Positions 59,044 through 64,000 of a stretch of 64,000 bases of DNA are shown piece by piece. The translations under genes and the position numbers were made by a program. The notes beneath the pieces are model-generated. The model was given only the letters and a program-made list of their open reading frames with translations, did no database searches and was not told where the DNA came from. This DNA is from Rhizomys pruinosus. Taxonomy: Eukaryota > Chordata > Mammalia > Rodentia > Spalacidae. Location of the stretch: NCBI GenBank assembly GCA_009823505.1, contig VZQC01013971.1, positions 790,161-854,160 on the forward strand, given 5' to 3'. The stretch's first letter is position 1; every line of letters starts with the position of its first letter.

Positions 59044-59799
59044 TTTTTTATTGTTGCTTTGTGTATTTCATACATCATTTTCCAATTCAGTTCAGGCATA
59101 TTTCCCTTTCCCTTCCCCCACCCCACCCCATCCCAGATCATGCATTCTGCCATAACTGTCCTGAATCTTTCTCTCAGTTTTTTTTTCATTTTTTAGCAAT
59201 AAGTGATAATTTATGAGTACAAGCATCCTTCATGTAAAACCAATTTGCAGGCTGTTGTGCCCAAACCCACACAGCCCATGGGTCCCACCATCCAGCGGAG
59301 GGGGGGTGCTTGTATGTTCAATCAAGTTGATCAAATGAGTGGTCAGACTAAATATTGCTGTAGTTTCACCATTCACCCCAATCACTGCCTTACATTCTAC
59401 CACGCCCTCTTTCTGCAGATTGTTCCCTAGGCTTAGAAAAGGGGCACAGATGGATGAGAAGCAAAACAGTCTATTTTCTCTGGAGCTGTTGTCTTGGACT
59501 CTGGTCAATTCCTGGCTGTTTCCTTTCATGGGCTGACAGTTTGTTCAGGAATAACCTTTCAATCCTACTAATGAGAACAAGCAATTAGATATATAGGTAT
59601 TTAAACAGTACTAATAGTTATGGTTGGTTTCTTTGGTATAGACACATATGTTTGGATGGTATGTTAATCCAATGAATACATTTTTCCTGTTAAATATGAC
59701 AGGGTCTTACTGTGGCTTATAACATCTCCTAACCAGTAGAGGATGTAAGCTTTTGGCATCAGCCACGGGTTATTCCTCCAAGGAGAGAGCCAATAGCCA
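59044..59799 (-). mobile_element. 3' UTR arm of the inverted L1
   Basis: Poly-A end at left as T-run, C-rich tract at 59110-59135, and further family marks shared with 62025-62810, up to 'GAGAGCCAATAGCCAAT'. Confidence 0.85.
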
Positions 59800-60867
59800 A
59801 TATCATCCTAAATGGGGAAATGACAGAAGCATTCCCCTTAAGGGTAGGAACTCAGCAAGGCTGCCCCCTGTCACCACTCCTTTTCAATATAGTGCTTGAA
59901 ACCCTTGCTAGGGCAATAGGGCAAGAAAACAAAATTAAAGGAGTTCTAATCGGAAAAGAGGAAGTCAAGCTATCCCTGTTTGCTTATGATATGATTGTCT
60001 ACTTAAGGGATGCTGAGAATTCCACCAGGAAATGCCTAGAAACGATTAAAAACTTCAGTAAAGTGGCAGGATACAAAATGAATCTAGAAAAATCAGTAGC
60101 CTTTCTCTACACCAACAGTAGGCAACTGAAGAAGGAATACAAGGAGACCTTCCCACTCACAATAGGCAAAAAAACAATAAAATACCTAGGAACAAACCTA
60201 ACCAAAGACACCAAGGATCTCTACAACAAAAATTTTAAACCTCTGAAGAAGGAAATTGAAGAAGACATCAGAAGATGGACAAACCTCCCATGCTCATGGA
60301 TTGGGAAAATAAACACAGTAAAAATGTCCATTCTACCTAAACTCGTATACAGATTTAATGCAATCCCAATCAAAGTCCCCAAGATCTTCTTCACAGGTTT
60401 GGGAAAAAAAAATCCTCAATTTCATTTGGAAAAACAAAAGACCCCAAATAGCCAAAGCAACCCTGGGTGAAAAGAGCAATACAGGGGGGATCGCTATACC
60501 AGACATCAAACTATACTACAGGGCTATAGTCATAAAAACAGCCTGGGACTGGCACAAAAACAGACCAGTTGACCAATGGAATAAAACTGAAGATCCAAAC
60601 CTGAGCTCATACAATTTCAGCCACCTCATATTTGACAAGGGGGCCAAGAAGACACAATGAAGGAAAGACAGCATCTTCAGTAAGTAGTGTTGGCAAAACT
60701 GGATCACCACTTGTAGAAGAATGAAATTAAACCCCTACCTCTCACCCTGTACAAAAGTCAACTCCAGATGAATCAAAGACCTCAACGTGAAGCCCCAAAC
60801 TCTGGAGGAGATAGAAGAGAAACTTGGCAGCATACTACAAGCCATAGGCATAGGAAAAGACTTCCTA
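59800..60867 (+). pseudogene. Inverted L1 ORF2 arm: dead reverse transcriptase
   Basis: Encodes the reverse transcriptase core and part of the thumb region. '[14 protein letters not shown]' is intact, but the active-site FADD box reads FAYD (codon TAT at 59985-59987), removing a catalytic aspartate. A frameshift falls at the A9 run 60404-60412; the frame continues at +1 ('[18 protein letters not shown]') and stops at TGA 60658-60660. Not functional. Confidence 0.9.
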
Positions 60868-60883
60868 AATCATCTATTTTCTT

Positions 60884-62024
60884 AACTTATATCTCAAATA
60901 TCTAATGGTCATCTGTAAGAATGGATGATATTGTGTTACCTTAAATGCAATAGAAAGCATGTGTCTTATTGTTTAGGTGTTTAGGTTTTTGCATAGCACT
61001 TAGAAGAGATTTCTAAAACTTCAGTGATTCTAGTGTCTATCTACTATCATAAAGAAAAACATTATTAATATTAACAATAAAACATTTTTTTAGTTGATAC
61101 TTTCTAAAATGTAAGTGATTAGATGAAATATCTCTGCTTGTGTATTAACTTCTAGTAGTTGCCAGGAGGTATTTTTAGACACTAAGTCATTGACGAGGAC
61201 ACGTTGTGAAGTTATACTGCTCAGTGCTAAATATTTCATAGGAACATTATCAGTCTTTCTCTTCAGTTAAATTGAAGGTTTGTTAATTTATAACTCGAGA
61301 ATTATTGGATGAGAATAGACTACTATAATGATCAATTTCAAAAGTATTTTACTGATTCTTTGAGAATTTCATACCAGATATTTTGATCACATTCAAAGCC
61401 CTTATCATCTCCATGCCTTCCCTGTTACCCTTCCCAGACTGTAAGTACTCTAATTTTTTTCTTTTCTTTTCTTTTCTTTTTCTCAGCATAAGGCTTATCC
61501 AGTCTAATTTGCATTCCTCAAATGCTCTTGGGTATGAATCCTTCCCCTGGATTCTAGTAAGCCTACAAGATATCACACACTCTTAAGAAAAGCTGATTCT
61601 CTCCCTCACAGCAACTATTAATTACCAATATGTCTTCAGCCAGGGCTGGGACTGCTTGCCCTCCTCCATCCACGCTGATTTGTTTTTCCTTTGGGCTTGT
61701 ACATGTCTCATATACACTGTCATAAGCACTGTGGGTTCCTATTTATAACTACCCTGTTGTGTCCAGGAAACAGTTTTCTTGAATTCATCTACCAACTCTG
61801 GCTATTAAAATCTTCCTGCCTCTTCTTCCACAGTGACCCCTGAGCCCTAAGAGGAGAGACTATTACGCTAATGTCTCATTTAGAGCTGAGCACTCTGCAG
61901 TCTCTTATTCTCTCCCCATTGACCAGTTGGTGGTCTCTGCTGAAAGAAGCTTCTCTGGTGAGAGCTGAGAGATGCATTAATCTATGTAATGACAATAAGT
62001 TATTAGCAGTAATTTTTTTAATTT
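60884..62024. other. Intergenic, no gene seen
   Basis: AT-rich sequence. A (CTTTT)n run lies at about 61457-61481. 61340-61990 has an old-L1-like composition but no landmark I trust. Confidence 0.45.
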
Positions 62025-62810
62025 AATTTTTATTGATGCTTTGTGCATTTCTTACATCATTTTCCAATTCAGATCAGGCATATTTCCCTTTCCCTTCCCC
62101 CCCACACCCACCCCATCCCAGATCATGTATTCTGCCGTAACTGTCTTGCATCTTTCTCTGTTTTTTTTTTTTCATTTTTTAGCTATAAGTGATAATCCAT
62201 GAGTACAGGCATCCTTCGTGCAAAACCAATCTGCAGGCTGTTGTGGCCCAAACCCCCACAGCCCACCAATCCAGTGGGGTGACAGGATGGTTTTTTCAAT
62301 CAAGTTGATCAAAATAAGTGTCCAGACTACATCGCTGTAATGTTTCACCATTTCACCCCAATCGCGGAGCTTTACAATCTTTCCACGCCCCCTCTTCCGG
62401 CAGATTGTTCCCTGGCTTAGAAAAGGGGCCAGGTGGATGGGAAGTAAAACAGTCCCTTCTCTCTGGAGCTGTTGACTTGGACTCTGGGTCAATTCTGGCT
62501 GTTTCATTTCAATAGGCTGACAGTTTGTTCGGGAGTAACCTTTCGATCCTAACAATGAATTTTGAAGCACAAGCAATAATAGATATATAGGTATTTTAAG
62601 CAGTACTAATTATTACGGTAGGTTACTTGGCATACCGACACATATGTTTGGGTGATATGTTAATCTATGAGTTGCATTTTTCCCCCCTGTTAAATATGAC
62701 AGGGTCTTACTGTGGGCTTATAACAATCTCCTAACCTGTAAGAGGATGTAAGCTTGTGGCATCAGCGCATGGGTTATTCCTCCAATGGGAAGAGAGCCAA
62801 TAGCCAATTA
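62025..62810 (-). mobile_element. L1 3' UTR (minus)
   Basis: Same family as 59044-59799, collinear up to 'GAGAGCCAATAGCCAATTA', with more indels. Poly-T start at left. Confidence 0.75.
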
Positions 62811-64000
62811 GATTTTGGATAGATAGAGGTCAACATGGCTGTCTTTGCTGCACAGTATTTCCAAGGCAGGTGAGGTGTAGCTGGTGCTGATGGTGGAAGT
62901 CTTGCTTGAAGCAGGGAGACCCGTATTTGCTTCAAATTGGTTTAGTGGCCTTTGGCAACACTCTCTGGAATTCCAGAGGCCATCTGTTACCACAGTTGCA
63001 TGTGCGGTCTTCAATAACAGTCCTCCCATGTTAACATCCGGTCTTCGGCAGCAGGGCTTATCGCCTCTCCTCCTGCAGGTATCCCAACTTAGGGGCAAAG
63101 AGCCCTTACCTTTGTGGAGCCTTGGATCCCTGGCCAACATCCACCTGGGTAGAATAATCCATTTGCTGATGTCAGAGCTCCTGCATTAATATACTTTGCC
63201 TAAGTGCATAGCCAAGGACTTTAGTATTATATAATATTTGGTTCTAAACAGAGTATAATCCTTTTCACAGTTTCCTATGTCTATTAGTCAATAAAGAAGG
63301 CTTTTTTTATGGTTTATAAGAGATTACCGCTCTATAAATAGTTGTCTCCAATTTACAGTTGGAGAACGACCTCATCATTGAATATATTTCTCCTTGTTCT
63401 ATGGGGGGGAAGGCAAAGAAAGTCTCTCTATATCAAAACCTTTGTGGCACCCTGAAGGTTATAAGTTTCATTAGAACTCATTATAAATAGTTGTTCATGT
63501 AGGATCCACAGAGGGTTCATGTTTTTTATGGCAATCTGAGGCTTTTCTCTTCCTTTCAACATGTTCAGACGGGTCAACCTTTCAGTTGCCACTTTTTGGT
63601 ACATCCTACTCAATGCAAAGCTGTATCTTTTCTTTCTCAAGCCGTTAAGTCGGTGACATTTTGTCCTGTTGGAACAAACAAATCTTTTCCCGTGATTAGT
63701 TTTGAGATTTGAATTGTTAAGGTTTTGGACAAAAAGGTTTCAATGTCTGTCCTGTACCCCCCCTTTTTTTTTAACCCATGAGTCTCCCAAAGACAGTTAT
63801 TTATACATACATATAGGGTGAATCAAGGCACAGAATTTCTCAAATTCACCCATGTTGTTTTTGGGTGACTATATAATGATTAACTTGGGAAACAAAACTT
63901 AAATTTTAACGTTAAATCATCTTAAGAGAATGCTACAAGGTGATTATGTACAACAGAGAAATTATAGAGAACATTTGTAGGTGCCAATCCCAAAGATATT
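62811..64000. other. Unrecognised sequence at window end
   Basis: Less AT-rich at 62820-63190, where a 110-codon minus frame and a 101-codon plus frame overlap; neither has a domain I know. It could be a further part of the preceding element or an old retroelement interior. No gene call. Confidence 0.4.

Larger units (their letters stand above)
59028..60883. mobile_element. L1 insertion with 5' inversion (twin priming)
   Basis: A 16-bp perfect target-site duplication, AATCATCTATTTTCTT, lies at 59028-59043 and 60868-60883. Between them are an L1 3' UTR in minus orientation and an ORF2 segment in plus orientation. The two join at about 59799/59800 without the ORF2 end. This is the signature of one twin-primed insertion. 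Confidence 0.9.

Overview
This window is mammalian nuclear DNA from a rodent. It carries B1, B2 and B4 SINEs, MaLR (MT/ORR1-group) solo LTRs and rodent-type L1 tails. The commonest B2 form has an unusual A box (TGGCCTAGCGG) and a 17-bp internal duplication. Together these point to a cricetid, possibly an arvicoline (vole-like) genome; that last step is inference. I see no bacterial, phage or CRISPR content.

Only one protein-coding gene is supported: Clec14a at 41816-43213 on the plus strand. It is a single-exon, 465-codon gene for an endothelial type I membrane C-type lectin-like protein. It sits in a GC- and CpG-rich island inside AT-rich, gene-poor sequence. Upstream are a palindromic GTCACGTGAC E-box, a CTCF-like site, a C-run cluster that predicts a G-quadruplex on the minus strand, and ETS-type sites. 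Two AATAAA hexamers follow the stop. The gene-desert setting agrees with what is known of the human CLEC14A neighbourhood.

Layout. 1-6.3 kb: an L1 tail, two B2 copies, and an inverted pair of MaLR LTRs. 6.3-13.7 kb: a segment of about 2.4 kb present twice (6310-8667 and 11168-13652). The second copy is full of single-base indels, which suggests unpolished long-read sequence. 13.7-33.5 kb: SINE-rich intergenic DNA with L1 3' ends, an MLT1-like LTR, two MT LTRs and MIR relics. 35.2-36.2 kb: two degenerate minisatellites. 37-41 kb: nested SINEs leading to Clec14a. 43.6-50 kb: LTR, SINE and L1 debris, a 208-bp foldback inverted repeat (47147-47354), a precise 21 x 37-bp minisatellite (47898-48674) and a 107-bp tandem duplication. 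51-55.4 kb: an old minus-strand L1 broken up by a B2 and a younger plus-strand L1 that carries a B2 in its tail. 59.0-60.9 kb: a 5'-inverted (twin-primed) L1 with clear target-site duplications. 62-64 kb: another L1 3' UTR, then unrecognised sequence.

Apart from Clec14a and its flanks, nearly all structure is the product of retrotransposition and tandem repeat growth. Target-site duplications were read directly for many insertions and fix their ends and relative order. The features most worth follow-up are the 37-bp array with its neighbouring foldback, the indel-rich duplicated copy, the twin-primed L1, the B2 subfamily, and the Clec14a promoter and C-terminus.
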